In this document: positions 37,801 to 46,692 of the stretch, piece after piece | How positions within the stretch are numbered: the first letter of the stretch is position 1 | Layout: each line of letters opens with the position of its first letter | Source: Phlebotomus papatasi | Taxonomy: Eukaryota; Arthropoda; Insecta; Diptera; Psychodidae | Direction: 5' to 3' | Length of the DNA: 64,000 bases | Assembly (NCBI RefSeq): GCF_024763615.1 | Contig: NC_077223.1 | Coordinates: 69,936,627-70,000,626, forward strand | Program-made: the position numbers and the translations under genes | Notes under the pieces: generated by a model | Told to the model about the DNA's origin: nothing | Databases searched by the model: none | The model's input: the letters and a program-made list of their open reading frames with translations, nothing else

Positions 37801-40800
37801 ACTTTTCAACTCGACTAATTGTATATAATTCTGCTAATAAAAGAAATATGTGTTTTATTAATGCTTTTCCTTAAAACTATTACGGCATCAGCTAAGCAAT
37901 TAACTGAGATTCTTTACAATTTCACTTATTTTGAAAAACTAATTACTGACTTTTTCAAATTGAAATTAATAATATCCAATTAATATATTCCGGTGAAATA
38001 ACACAGTTGTAAAATTGAAGAGAAAAGAAAGATAATCCTCTCAGTTCTAAGAGAAGTCTTTAGGCGTTATGTCTTTAAATTCGCCTTTAAAGGGGTTGAT
38101 TCACATTTTTCAATAAAGATGTTTACAGTGCTGTCTCTCTATATGCACACTCTCTATATGCACAGCTTTTGTGTCGGTTGCATTCAAAATCAATTTGTTT
38201 ACATTTTGACAAAGTAATAACGAAAATTATTTTCTTGGTAGCTAATTTTTCTTGTTTTTAATTTTCTTAATTTTATTTTTTCTGTCTCATATTATATTTA
38301 AAATAAACACGGGAAATTCTAGAACAATAAAAAAATGATAATTTATTAAAAGAAAGAAAAAAACCGTTGGGAATTTCAAAAAAAAGTTGTGCATATTCAG
38401 AGAGAGAACTGTCAAAAAAAAGTACCCAAACTGTGCATATAGAGAGACAGCACTGTAATTTTAAATTGTATTTTTTAACCCTTTAATAGAGTAGTGTGCC
38501 AAATTCCGGCCAGCTTGCAATTTCGGCCACCTTTTTTGTTCCTCGAATTTCCATGAACTTTTAGATTTTACGTACTCTAGAGATTATACAATACAAAAGA
38601 ATAACAAAAAATGCAGCTTCGACAAACGAGATGACGTGAAAAAGATATTGGAAATATTCCCGAAGGACAAAGAACTATGAGAATGAAGGTGGCCGAAATA
38701 GGGTACCAAAGCTATGTCTATATTTTTATTCATTTCAAAATGTACTAAGAATGATTTCAGAGAAAATAAAGACGATAAACTGTCTACAAGGTTCTAAGCA
38801 ACACTCCTTAAGTAGAAGGAATGAAAAAAATCAATTTGTATTTGAAATATTCCATTTCAAACTTGAGACTTTGACGCTTGCATGCAACTATGCCGAAATT
38901 TGGCACACTTACCCTAATTTCACAAAAAAAAAAAGTTAAATTGGAAATGTTAAATATCTTTAACACTAAACCTACCAATCCCAAACAAATTGACATAATA
39001 TTTAAATTATTATTATTAAAATCCGCTGAAAATCCTAGATAAGCCTATAGAAACTAGATTTTCTGTCGGTGTCCTTTTATTTTGGTAAGATACATTACTG
39101 CGGTGGCACCCAAAATCTCGAAAACGAAAATCCCGAAAGCCAAAATCTCGAAAAGTCAAAATATAAAACAAACCAAAATCTCAAAAACCAAAATAGAGGG
39201 AAGTGAGGCACCATTGAAATTGAAATTTTCTCCTATGTTTAAATGGAAGTGAGCCACAGCATAATGCAATTTAGCTTCACAATCTGTTTGTGAAGATAAA
39301 TTATATCACGATAAGGCTCAATTTTATTTAAAAATAGGTGAAAAAACCCTAATTTCAAAGCTGCCCCACTTTCAAAGGTGCCTCACTTCCCCCTACCTAA
39401 AGCTAGGATCTCGAAAAGACAAAAATCCGAGAGCCAAAATTTAGAATGGTTAAAGTCTGGAAAGGGACGAAATTATACAGAAAATAGGGAAAATAGAATA
39501 ATTTCCTAAAATACAAACAGTTTCCCTTTGCCTTCAACAATCGTGAAGGTAGCTATGACACTCAGGATTTTGTCTTTCAGGATTTTGGCTTTCGGGTTTT
39601 TGGATCTTTTGGGATTTTGACTTTTAGGAATTTCGATCCATTCGAGATTTTGGCTTTCGGGACTTTAGTATACAAGATTTTGCCGTTCAGAATTTTGGTT
39701 TTCGGGTTTTGAACCCATTCATAATTTTTGGCTTTCAGGGATTTGGCCCTCGAAATTTTAACTATTCAGGATTTCAACCCATTCGGAATTTTGGCTTTTA
39801 AAAATTTCATTTGGCGGATAATTTTGTTTCGGTCTCTCCTAGTGTCTAATATGGTTTCTAGGCTAGTCCGTTTCTTTAATCAAATCCTATCTACCATTAA
39901 TATAGATAAGTTTAAGTCTCAATAAATCGCTTGTTTAGAAATTAGAGCGGTTAACCCTCATGGATAAATCTTAGGTCTGAAGGCTTATATAAGTCACGAT
40001 TTCATTTCCTTGCTAAAGTTTTCTAATGGCAATTTCAAATTGTTAATTTACTAAAAGACTTCTTCTCTAAACTTCCACAATTTATATGAAATATTGTAGA
40101 ACTCTGTAAACCAGTTCCAACCATAATATCTGTTATTGTTCCTGCCCTATATTAGCAATAGTATTCCACCTTCTGCGGTTAACAATGTTGAACTTTGAAT
40201 GGGCATTAGAACGTTGTTATCAATATGTGCATGTTATACACAATCTGCCCTATAGCTATTGTAAAATTAATATCGATGGTAAAATATATCTATTGTCTTC
40301 TTATTTGAACAGATGTTAACAGTTCAATTACCGGAACAGTGGATTATGTTAAGGACACAGTCGTGGGTGCAGTTCAGGGAATGGGCCAGGAACTCGAGAG
40401 CGCCATAAAGGGTGGCAAGGATGAAAAGAATGAGGATGATTTGATGGTTGAAGATCTTACAGATAGCAAATATATCCCACTGAAGGAGCCAAATGGTTTG
40501 CTGGAAGACCACTTGGAGGAACGGAAGACGGAGATGCTAAAGCGTGTTCAGAGTTTATCGGATGAAGCAGACAAAATGGCAGATGAGCTGATCAAAGAAA
40601 CGGAAGATGTGATAGTGGATGGAGTTGAGGATGTGACGAACAAAGTACAAAATGGACTGGAGGGTGCTAAAGAGGCTGTGGAGAATGCAATGAATGAGAT
40701 TGAAGAGGTGACGGACAAAACACCCGTACACTCAATTGACAGCCTCAAGACCGGAACACCTGAACCCGAACTTGAGAGGATACTCGAGTCCAATGAAGAC

Positions 40801-43800
40801 ACCAAGTCACCCTCTCCAAAACCCACCCTCATGCAACTAGAGGACTTGGAAGCGGATCCACCGGCGCCATCCGAGACAAAGATACCAGAGTGAGTAAGGG
40901 ATTTATCTCACAAAAACAAACCACACACAACCTCTAGTAATGGCAAATTCACTCCTCAACAATCCCAACACCACTCTTTTCAACGAACAATAGCATCAGT
41001 ATCGATTTGTAATGAAGAATCTATATATTGAATACAACATTCTCCCCAAAATGATATTTTTCATGTAAAGTCTCTCTTTTCGACACCGCCTCAATGCTTC
41101 CAAAGCAGCATTTGTCGAGATAAAACACATTCTTATTTTTGTGATAACATTTTCCCTATTCTTTGCTTAACTCAATCAACATCCACCGATGGAGTCACAC
41201 CTCATTCAAACAACCGTCCCATTACAAAATTCATTAAGAAGCACCCCGAGACACAACATCAAATAAATCGATTATCCATTGTGCTACATTTGAAGAGTCA
41301 CCCCCGTTTTTCAAGTTCACCCACAGCCCCCTCCCCTGCCCCCCCGAAAAGAAAATCCTTCATACACGAAACACTATAATTTAATTCGATATTCCATCAT
41401 ATTTCTATTTTGGAGACCATTCTGGGTGATTCACTTGAGTTCTCACCAGGTTCTTGGACAAGCAAAAGTCAGAGTGTGAGTATCGTGATCTCGTTCGTCA
41501 CATCGTGTGAGACTTTCACTTTTTTTTCACTCAATGTACCTGCATGAAGGGAAATAATTACAAATTTATTTCTCTTTTTTTTTACTTTCTCAAAACCACC
41601 CACTTGGGGTAGTTGACCGCTTTGCTCTCGATAAAAAGTTATCGAATTTGTAAGACATTACTTCTACAGCCGACAAAACAAGGGGTTAATACAAAGCAAG
41701 TTGCGGTGGGATTGATTGAATATCCTTTAGATACCCGGAAATTTAATTTTGTTGAATTACTTCATTGCTCTTTAAGTAATGCTTGGTTGCGGCTGTCGGC
41801 AACTTACAATGACTAACCTCATCATAATTAATACAAACAGAAAATCCATAGATCGTGCACTGGAAAAATCCGATAAAAGTTAAAATAACATTCCGAAAAT
41901 GTTAATTATACCCCTGCAGAATTGATCCAAAATGGGTGTAAATATTACCTTTTTAGGTGTATTATGGGTTAAAGTAACCCTTTTTCATGTTAATTTTACA
42001 TTTAAAAAGGTGTAAAATTAACATTAAAAAATGTTGATATATTTTTACACCTAAAAAATGTTAAAGTTACGAGGAAAAAAAGGTAATCGCAGCTCTTTTT
42101 TTCCTCAGTGTGGGAACAGGGTAACAAGAACAAGCTCTGAGAGGGATTTAGGGTAGACATGTGCTAATGAAACTAGGATATTTTTGGGGATAGAAGAGAT
42201 GGACGATCTGAATTACAGTCGTTAAGGCTCGAGTACTGACTGAGTTTAGGGGTAAATAAGGGCCTAAATAGAGTCAGGCTGATCCTAGAGAATATTTAGA
42301 CCTATGTAAAATTTGGCATAAAAGGAAACTTATGCTTATGTTTGAGATACTTACATTTTTACAACCAAATTTTACTCGCTAAATATTCTCTAAATGATCA
42401 GCCTGAGTCTAGTTTGGTCTTAAGAATAATAAGGAGATCATAGCACAGGCGTCACCATGCCCAAAGCACTCAAAATCCGGAACAGTTAGGGTGGTCTGAT
42501 ACTTAAGCGTTGAAACGGAACCCAGAAGGCCCGAAATACTTTTGGTTCACTCAAGAATGTAGTCCTTAAACCTTAAAGAATGACCTCCAAGTCTAATATT
42601 GTAAGGTTCAAGGAAATCCGTCTTCAGGGGATAAACAGGTCTGCCACTCACGGTTCACTTCGGGTGCCGATCAGTACGATCCTGGAGACTGATTGCGTGA
42701 TCAGCACGATCTCAGAGATAGATCAGCGCGATCTTCTGATCTGCCAATCACGGTTCACTCGCTGGTCACACTTATTCACCCCCTGTCCTTGTTTAATATC
42801 TTCATAGAACTTCTAATTTCAAGGAATATTAAAAATATCGGTAATGGTTGTCATAAACAGACACAATCATTCCATTATGAAAATGGTGACAAAGGGTCCC
42901 TCCCCCTCCTTCGCGAAAAACTAGAACTCGTGACTTTAGTTCCGTCGTGGTTTTTCTCACACTGCACACTTAATGTTCATAGCGGTGGCAGCCAAAATAC
43001 CGAAAGCCAAAATCCCGATAGCCAAAATCCCGAATTTTTAAAATCATGAAAGGGATGAAATTATATAGAGGAAAATGTTTAGAATGATTTCCTAAGACAC
43101 AGATGATTTCTCTTTGCCTCCAGCAAGCGCGGGTACAATCGTGGGAGTAGCTGTGACACTTTTAAGAATTCGGGATTTTGGCTTTCGAGATTTTGGCCCA
43201 TTCGCGATTTTGGCTTTTGGGATTTTGGCGTTCGGGATTTTGGCTTTCGGGATTTTGGCGTTCGGGATTTTGACCGGCACCCGTTCATAGATTTAGAAAC
43301 AATTTGAAAGGATTTATAAAGTAGTTAAAAGATTACCTGAAGTCCCTGAAATATTCTAAATATCTTAAAAATTAACTACCGTATAAAAATTAATTAAAGG
43401 TTAATAATTAGTTCATGACCGATTGCAATCGATTCCGTGTTGTTAATTAAAAGGTCCCTCCAACGATCTCAAACTTGCTTAAATCAGTTAAGTGCTACCT
43501 ACAGTAATTATAAACCGTGACTTTTAAATTCGGTACTGAGAATAATTAAATGGTATATTCGTAGGGGAGGGTAATACGTTTTTTAGACTAATGTTTAGTT
43601 CAGTTTCTGAAAGCCTAGAATGTATAAAGAATTTATAAACAATGAGAACCTAGAAAGGTTTTTCAAAATCTGACTGGAAATCATCCTTAATATACGATCT
43701 TAATGAACAATGCTTTCCAAAAAATCTCGATTTAGAAATTAGAGCGGTTAAACTAAAAGGCCCTTAGGCGGTCTTCACAATAGAGATTTAGCCCAATTCT

Positions 43801-45100
43801 CCAATCCTAAATCAAAAATTGCAAAAATCCTGATAAGAAATTAGGAAAATTAAGAAATATGGATAAGTCTTTGGTCTGAATCCTGTATTAGATTTGAACG
43901 AAATTTAAGATTTCCATGAAGTACCATGAACCATTAGATATCATTAAGTTCTGTCTCAAAGTTTAAAAACTCCGAGTTTCTATTCCCAACTGTTTCGTTT
44001 GTACTTTAGATCTGCTTTCGGCTAAACAAATAAACAGACAAAGACCTTGAAAATTTTTCAGGTTCGAGAAGACTTATCACAAATTTTCAGTTCAGTGGTT
44101 CAATGGTTGTTTCCTGCAGCAAAAATTTTCTTGTACAAGACCATATCAGTTAAGTAAGCACTTGTAGACCAATCTTGAGGATATTCTATACAGAAATCTG
44201 TAGGTAAACCCCTTGTTTTAGATATGGGGAGGATGGGAAGGAATTTCGATAAGAGTACTTTGACTTTCACCTTCGTCTCACATTTGAGGACGGAAAATCG
44301 ATTTTCACCTCCGCAGCAAAAGAAACCGGAAGTGAGAACTAGAAGTGTTTGGTCATAAAAATCCACTGTTCTTTTTCACTTTTTTTTTGCCTGAATCACT
44401 CAAAGGAACATTTCCAACATTTTTCAACACTTTAACACAATCAAAAAGAAAGTCGAGATATTATTCAAATGACTCATTTCGCGCTCAATAAGCTCACGAA
44501 AAATACCACAATAATGGATGAAAATGGAATGTAAATTGTGGATTAAGAAAAGCAATGATCATTTACTCTTTGTTACCATCATATTCATTGTGGTACTTTT
44601 CAGTTTATAAGACACTTTTTTACTGAGAATTTATTTAGTCCCTTGTCCCTTTCATTGGCACTCATAAACACCAAAAAAATAAAATTCTTAAGATCACCAT
44701 GGTATTTTTGCGCAAAGATGAAGGATGTTTAATTTGTGAGACCATTGAAGACAAAATTTTATGTTTTCGCCGCTTTTTTGAACAGAAAAGAACACTAAAA
44801 CAAGACCATAAAACATCCTCTAGGCGGTCTTCATCGTCCCCGAACATGACACAAGACACAAAACAATTAATTGGCAACATGATGAATGAAAAGCTCGCAA
44901 ACTCACCCACAAAAGCTTCATCACATTGGCTTGCAGAGGCTGATGGGCAATGCAATATAGTACCTGTGATAGATAAAGAGCCACAGTTAACTCCTTGGGA
45001 ACGATTGGCCGATGCTATCCTCAGGAAGCCCTTTCCACTCACGCATTCATCCAAGTCCGCAAGCATCGAAAGTCTCACCACGGATACCATTGAGATATAA
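31700..45100 (+). CDS. Acidic protein with MGCANSS N-terminal lipidation signal (split gene)
   Basis: Exon 1 is 31700-31808, exon 2 is 40313-40889, and the in-phase last exon is 44824-45100 (about 320 aa if joined this way). The start MGCANSS fits N-myristoylation at Gly2 with possible palmitoylation at Cys3, so the protein should sit on the inner membrane surface (inference from the motif). The rest is hydrophilic and acidic, with a helical, coiled-coil-like middle (residues about 95-170, with repeats such as ADELIKETEDVIVDGVEDV) and a Pro/Ser-rich tail. No enzymatic motif is seen. I do not recognise the family. ATG context AAAAATGGG is good, and the exon 1/exon 2 join is unambiguous (G|AT gives Asp). 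The 8.5 kb intron is loaded with MITEs. Alternative 3' ends are listed separately. Confidence 0.7.
32755..33182. mobile_element. MITE with GGGTGGAGTAATCA termini, hosting another MITE
   Basis: Left edge GGGTGGAGTAATCATTTGTGGACG (shown as two parts: GGGTGGAGTAATCA and TTTGTGGAC) is mirrored at the right by GTCCATATGTGATGACTCCACC. It is interrupted by the element at 32944-33154. The right flanking TA is degraded. Confidence 0.55.
32944..33154. mobile_element. TA-flanked MITE, GGGGAAAGTGCTCTCCC termini
   Basis: Begins GGGGAAAGTGCTCTCCCTTC and ends GAAGGGAGAGTACTTTCCCC, with TA on both sides (32942-32943 and 33155-33156). Longer pairing continues inward (CATGCCTTCGAAT with a mirror near 33120). 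It sits inside the 32755-33182 element. 211 bp, no coding capacity. Confidence 0.75.
33476..34387. mobile_element. TA-flanked element, GGGGAGACTGGGGCAAA termini, copy A
   Basis: Termini GGGGAGACTGGGGCAAA and TTTTTGCCCCAGTCTCCCC, flanked by TA (33474-33475 and 34388-34389). The interior matches the element at 48402-49421 (shared GAAATTTACYGCTCTACAAC and CCTCTAT segments). 912 bp, non-coding. Confidence 0.8.
34895..35130 (+). mobile_element. Candidate tRNA-derived SINE
   Basis: An A-box-like segment (TGGTGCAATCAGTAAAAGCG near 34906) is followed by a B-box-like AGTTCGGGTTTAGCCC near 34972 and a region not related to tRNA. No full cloverleaf folds, so it is not a tRNA gene. It has no obvious poly-A tail. 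The spacing of the boxes fits an internal RNA polymerase III promoter. Confidence 0.45.
35169..35388. repeat. Inverted-repeat element with GGCTTCAGACC termini
   Basis: Left GGCTTCAGACCAAAGGCTTAGCC is mirrored at the right by GGGCTAAACCTCTAGTCTGAAG. The same terminal words recur near 39940-40000, 43740-43890 and 33220-33400, so this is a small MITE family. Its interior holds 'ATTAGAGCAATTAAGCC'-type sequence. Confidence 0.5.
35389..38125. other. Intronic sequence, no recognised feature
   Basis: Part of the large intron of the MGCANSS gene. AT-rich, no open frame of note and no complete element recognised. Confidence 0.4.
38126..38455. mobile_element. TA-flanked MITE, CAGTGCTGTCTCTCTATATG termini
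   Basis: Begins CAGTGCTGTCTCTCTATATG and ends in the inverse, CATATAGAGAGACAGCACTG, flanked by TA (38124-38125 and 38456-38457). The left terminal word is partly duplicated (CTCTCTATATGCAC twice). 330 bp, no coding capacity. Confidence 0.8.
38494..38909 (+). mobile_element. TA-flanked MITE with GTGTGCCAAATT termini, copy 2
   Basis: 416 bp in the opposite orientation to 7769-8185 and alike over its length (shared GGCCACCTTTTTTGTTCCTC, GAATTTCCATGAA, TCTACAAGGTTCTAAGCAAC). TA lies on both sides. Terminal repeats GTGTGCCAAATTCCGGC and GCCGAAATTTGGCACAC. Confidence 0.8.
39102..39810. mobile_element. Fold-back element with tandem-repeat termini, copy 1
   Basis: The left arm is built of 'CCAAAATCYCGAAA' units and the right arm of 'TTTCGGGATTTTGG' units, that is, the same minisatellite of about 15 bp inverted. 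A nested MITE sits in the left part (39196-39393). A shorter relative lies at 42983-43288, and a remnant at about 32535-32640. Confidence 0.65.
39196..39393. mobile_element. Nested TA-flanked MITE, GAGGGAAGTGAGGCACC termini
   Basis: Begins GAGGGAAGTGAGGCACC and ends GGTGCCTCACTTCCCCC, with TA at 39194-39195 and 39394-39395. It interrupts the minisatellite arm of the fold-back element. 198 bp. Confidence 0.75.
40313..40889 (+). CDS. MGCANSS gene, main coding exon
   Basis: Follows the acceptor TTATTTGAACAG. It codes for 192 residues beginning DVNSSITGTVDYVKDTVVGA. These are followed by an acidic region, a long predicted coiled coil rich in Glu, Lys and Val, and a Pro/Ser-rich end (TKSPSPKPTL). 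It ends CCAGA|GTGAGTAAG, a strong donor. Reading through the donor instead gives Glu then TGA at 40891-40893, so an unspliced message would also terminate at once. Confidence 0.85.
41450..41510 (+). CDS. MGCANSS gene, candidate alternative last exon
   Basis: TTCTCACCAG precedes 41450. Joined in phase to exon 2 (GA|G), it reads EFLDKQKSECEYRDLVRHIV and stops at TGA 41508-41510. A donor-like GTGAGT at 41476 would instead make it a 26-base micro-exon. With a donor at 41474, a 24-base in-frame micro-exon results. Which of these is used cannot be told from sequence alone. Confidence 0.4.
41858..42110 (-). mobile_element. CACTGAG-type MITE, copy 1
   Basis: Read on the - strand it begins CACTGAGGAAAAAAAGAGC. 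The other end is CACTGGAAAAATCC on the + strand. A 2-bp TG lies on both sides (41856-41857 and 42111-42112). It matches the inverted copy at 49579-49830 over its full length (shared TTAATTTTACACCTTTTTAA and AACATTCCGAAAATGTTA-like segments). Confidence 0.75.
42231..42425. repeat. Fold-back repeat, about 195 bp
   Basis: Left-arm motifs (CTAAATAGAGTCAGGCTGATC, AGAGAATATTTAG) recur inverted on the right (CTAAATATTCTCT, GATCAGCCTGAGTCTAG). Interior AT-rich. Probably a short MITE. Confidence 0.55.
42983..43288. mobile_element. Fold-back element with tandem-repeat termini, copy 2
   Basis: The left arm has three 'GCCAAAATCCCGA' units and the right arm about seven units of 'TTCGGGATTTTGGC' (43165-43272). 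Outer ends GCGGTGGCAGCC and GACCGGCACCCG resemble the left end of the 39102 copy. Repetitive frames in the right arm (Lys/Ser/Pro repeats on the - strand) are by-products of the minisatellite. Confidence 0.65.
43289..44699. other. Intronic sequence upstream of the last exon
   Basis: No gene. About 43730-43890 contains motifs of the GGCTTCAGACC inverted-repeat family (AAATTAGAGCGGTTAA, AGGCGGTCTTCAC). The final 300 bp are ordinary intron sequence. Confidence 0.4.
44824..45100 (+). CDS. MGCANSS gene, candidate last exon (acceptor uncertain)
   Basis: The frame ending TAA at 45098-45100 has clear coding character: TQDTKQLIGNMMNEKLANSP, then WLAEADGQCNIVPVIDKEP, LTPWERLADAILRKPFPL and SSKSASIESLTTDTIEI. 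The acceptor CATCCTCTAG before 44824 is in phase with exon 2. A better-looking acceptor, TTTTTTGAACAG before 44786, would be out of phase unless another exon intervenes. A third, before 44718, would fit the 26-base micro-exon. The terminal Ser-rich part and final TIEI are conserved-looking. A polyadenylation signal follows. Confidence 0.55.
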
Positions 45101-45469
45101 CACACCCACCGATGGGGCGTGCAATTTCCCACACAATATCCTTCCTCTATCTTACTCCTTCTTCCATTGAACCCCCCTTTTAACGAGACTTGATGCATTT
45201 CCACCACCTATACAGACATTTTCTTGAAAAATACATCCTCAAACACTAATTTATTATAGAGAAGAAAAAAAAAAAGAAAAACAAACAATCCAAAAGAGAA
45301 AAATTATGTGAAAAATGTAACAAGAAACACAATGTAAAATTTCCACAAGAAAAAGATAATTTTTCAATTTCACAAAAATTATTAAGTGAATGTGTAAGGT
45401 AGATTTTATAAAAGTTATGATTGTGTATATTTTTTTGTCCAGAGATTTAACTGCAACACTCTGAAGTAT

Positions 45470-45475
45470 AATAAA
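45470..45475 (+). terminator. Polyadenylation signal AATAAA
   Basis: Canonical AATAAA about 370 bases after the stop codon at 45100, followed by a GT-rich stretch (GTGTTTGTCTTTATTTTG). This supports a real mRNA 3' end here and so the 44824-45100 exon. Confidence 0.6.
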
Positions 45476-45566
45476 ATCAACGTCCATGAATAAGAAGAGT
45501 GTTTGTCTTTATTTTGAATTATCAACAATGTCCTGTACCAAGAAAATAATTTAAAAAAAATACATA

Positions 45567-46089
45567 GGGGAAACTGGGGCAGCAGTAAACTCAAGGTACA
45601 GTAGAACCCCGCTGTAGGCCATCGCTCTGTAGTCCACAATTTATCGACCGTTGATTTCAAAACACTGATTTTAAGTTAGGTTATGTTTTTTAGTACGCGA
45701 CATGCAATGTTGTCATAATTATTTTAATATTTTTGGCAAACTTTATTGAGTAGTTGTGATAATTGTGATCCATAATGAAGAGAGCGAGGACAAGTACCAC
45801 AATCGCAAAGAAAGTAGAAGCCATCGAGCAATTTCAATACTAAAAGTCGTTGATAATTTTAAAAAAATGACATGGACTATAGTTCGACCCAATTGTCAAA
45901 TCTGGAATCAAATATGAACTATAGCGAGGTTCTACTGTAGTTGTAATCTCAGTGGACGAGACCTATATGAATTCATAGATACTAGAGATCCTTGGCCACT
46001 GAAAAAATGATAGACATAAGTCCGAGTAGTGTAGACATAAAATCAGTGTTTCGTGTTGCCTCGCGTTTACTAATTGCCCCAGTTTCTCC
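45567..46089. mobile_element. TA-flanked MITE, GGGGAAACTGGGGCA family, hosting a pogo MITE
   Basis: Begins GGGGAAACTGGGGCAGCAG and ends ATTGCCCCAGTTTCTCC, with TA on both sides (45565-45566 and 46090-46091). It is interrupted by the pogo-type element at 45599-45937. Without that insert it would be about 180 bp. Confidence 0.75.
45599..45937 (+). mobile_element. pogo-type MITE with a relic of transposase start
   Basis: Begins CAGTAGAACCCCGCTGTAG and ends CTATAGCGAGGTTCTACTG, flanked by TA (45597-45598 and 45938-45939). From ATG at 45775 it reads MKRARTSTTIAKKVEAIEQ and soon stops at 45841-45843. This resembles the lysine-rich start and first helix of the DNA-binding domain of pogo/Tigger transposases. 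CAGTAGA-type ends fit the same group. Confidence 0.75.
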
Positions 46090-46478
46090 TAGTGTGATTG
46101 TAAAATATCTGAAGGATCAGACGAATGTTTTTCAGGTAAATAATTTGAACTATTATCGTAGCTTTTAGTTTGTTATCATTTTATTATAGTTCCATATAAT
46201 AAAATCATTTTCCAATTTTAGTTTCTCTACGGTAATGTAGGCATGGTTAGTATGAGCAAGCCTTCTAACAATACGATTTTTTTGTTTGAAAAGAACTAGT
46301 TTCTCATTTATTAGTCATTAATACAGATAAAATCATAAAACTTATCTAATAAGTCTTGTGTTTACCCAGGATGCCCAGGACCAAGAAATGAGGAACCAAC
46401 TATTTTCAAAGAAAGAGAAAATTACCATGAGAATCATGCCTACCTTCCTCTATTTATAAATTTTGCTAAATCTCTTTA

Positions 46479-46690
46479 GGGGAAACTGGGGCACCACCAA
46501 ACACGGGGTACCACCAAACACTAATTTTTATTTCTAAACTACTTGGACTATCTCGACCATTTCTTCAGTGGAAAACCATCCCTATAGTGCCTATAAATTC
46601 CTATCGGTCTTATCCTCTGATATCCAAAATCCGATTAAAAAATCGCAGTGTTTGGTGCTACCCCGTGTTTGGTGGTGCCCCAGTTTCCCC
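46479..46690. mobile_element. TA-flanked MITE, GGGGAAACTGGGGCACC termini
   Basis: Termini GGGGAAACTGGGGCACCACC and GGTGGTGCCCCAGTTTCCCC, continuing inward through a second pairing block (AAACACGGGGTACCACC). TA at 46477-46478 and 46691-46692. Total arm about 45 bp, element 212 bp. Confidence 0.85.
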
Positions 46691-46692
46691 TA

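Noticed and set aside
43079..43288. Minus-strand frame with Lys-Ser-Pro repeats
   Set aside because: It is produced by translating the 15-bp minisatellite arm of a fold-back element. No start context, splice site or non-repetitive part.
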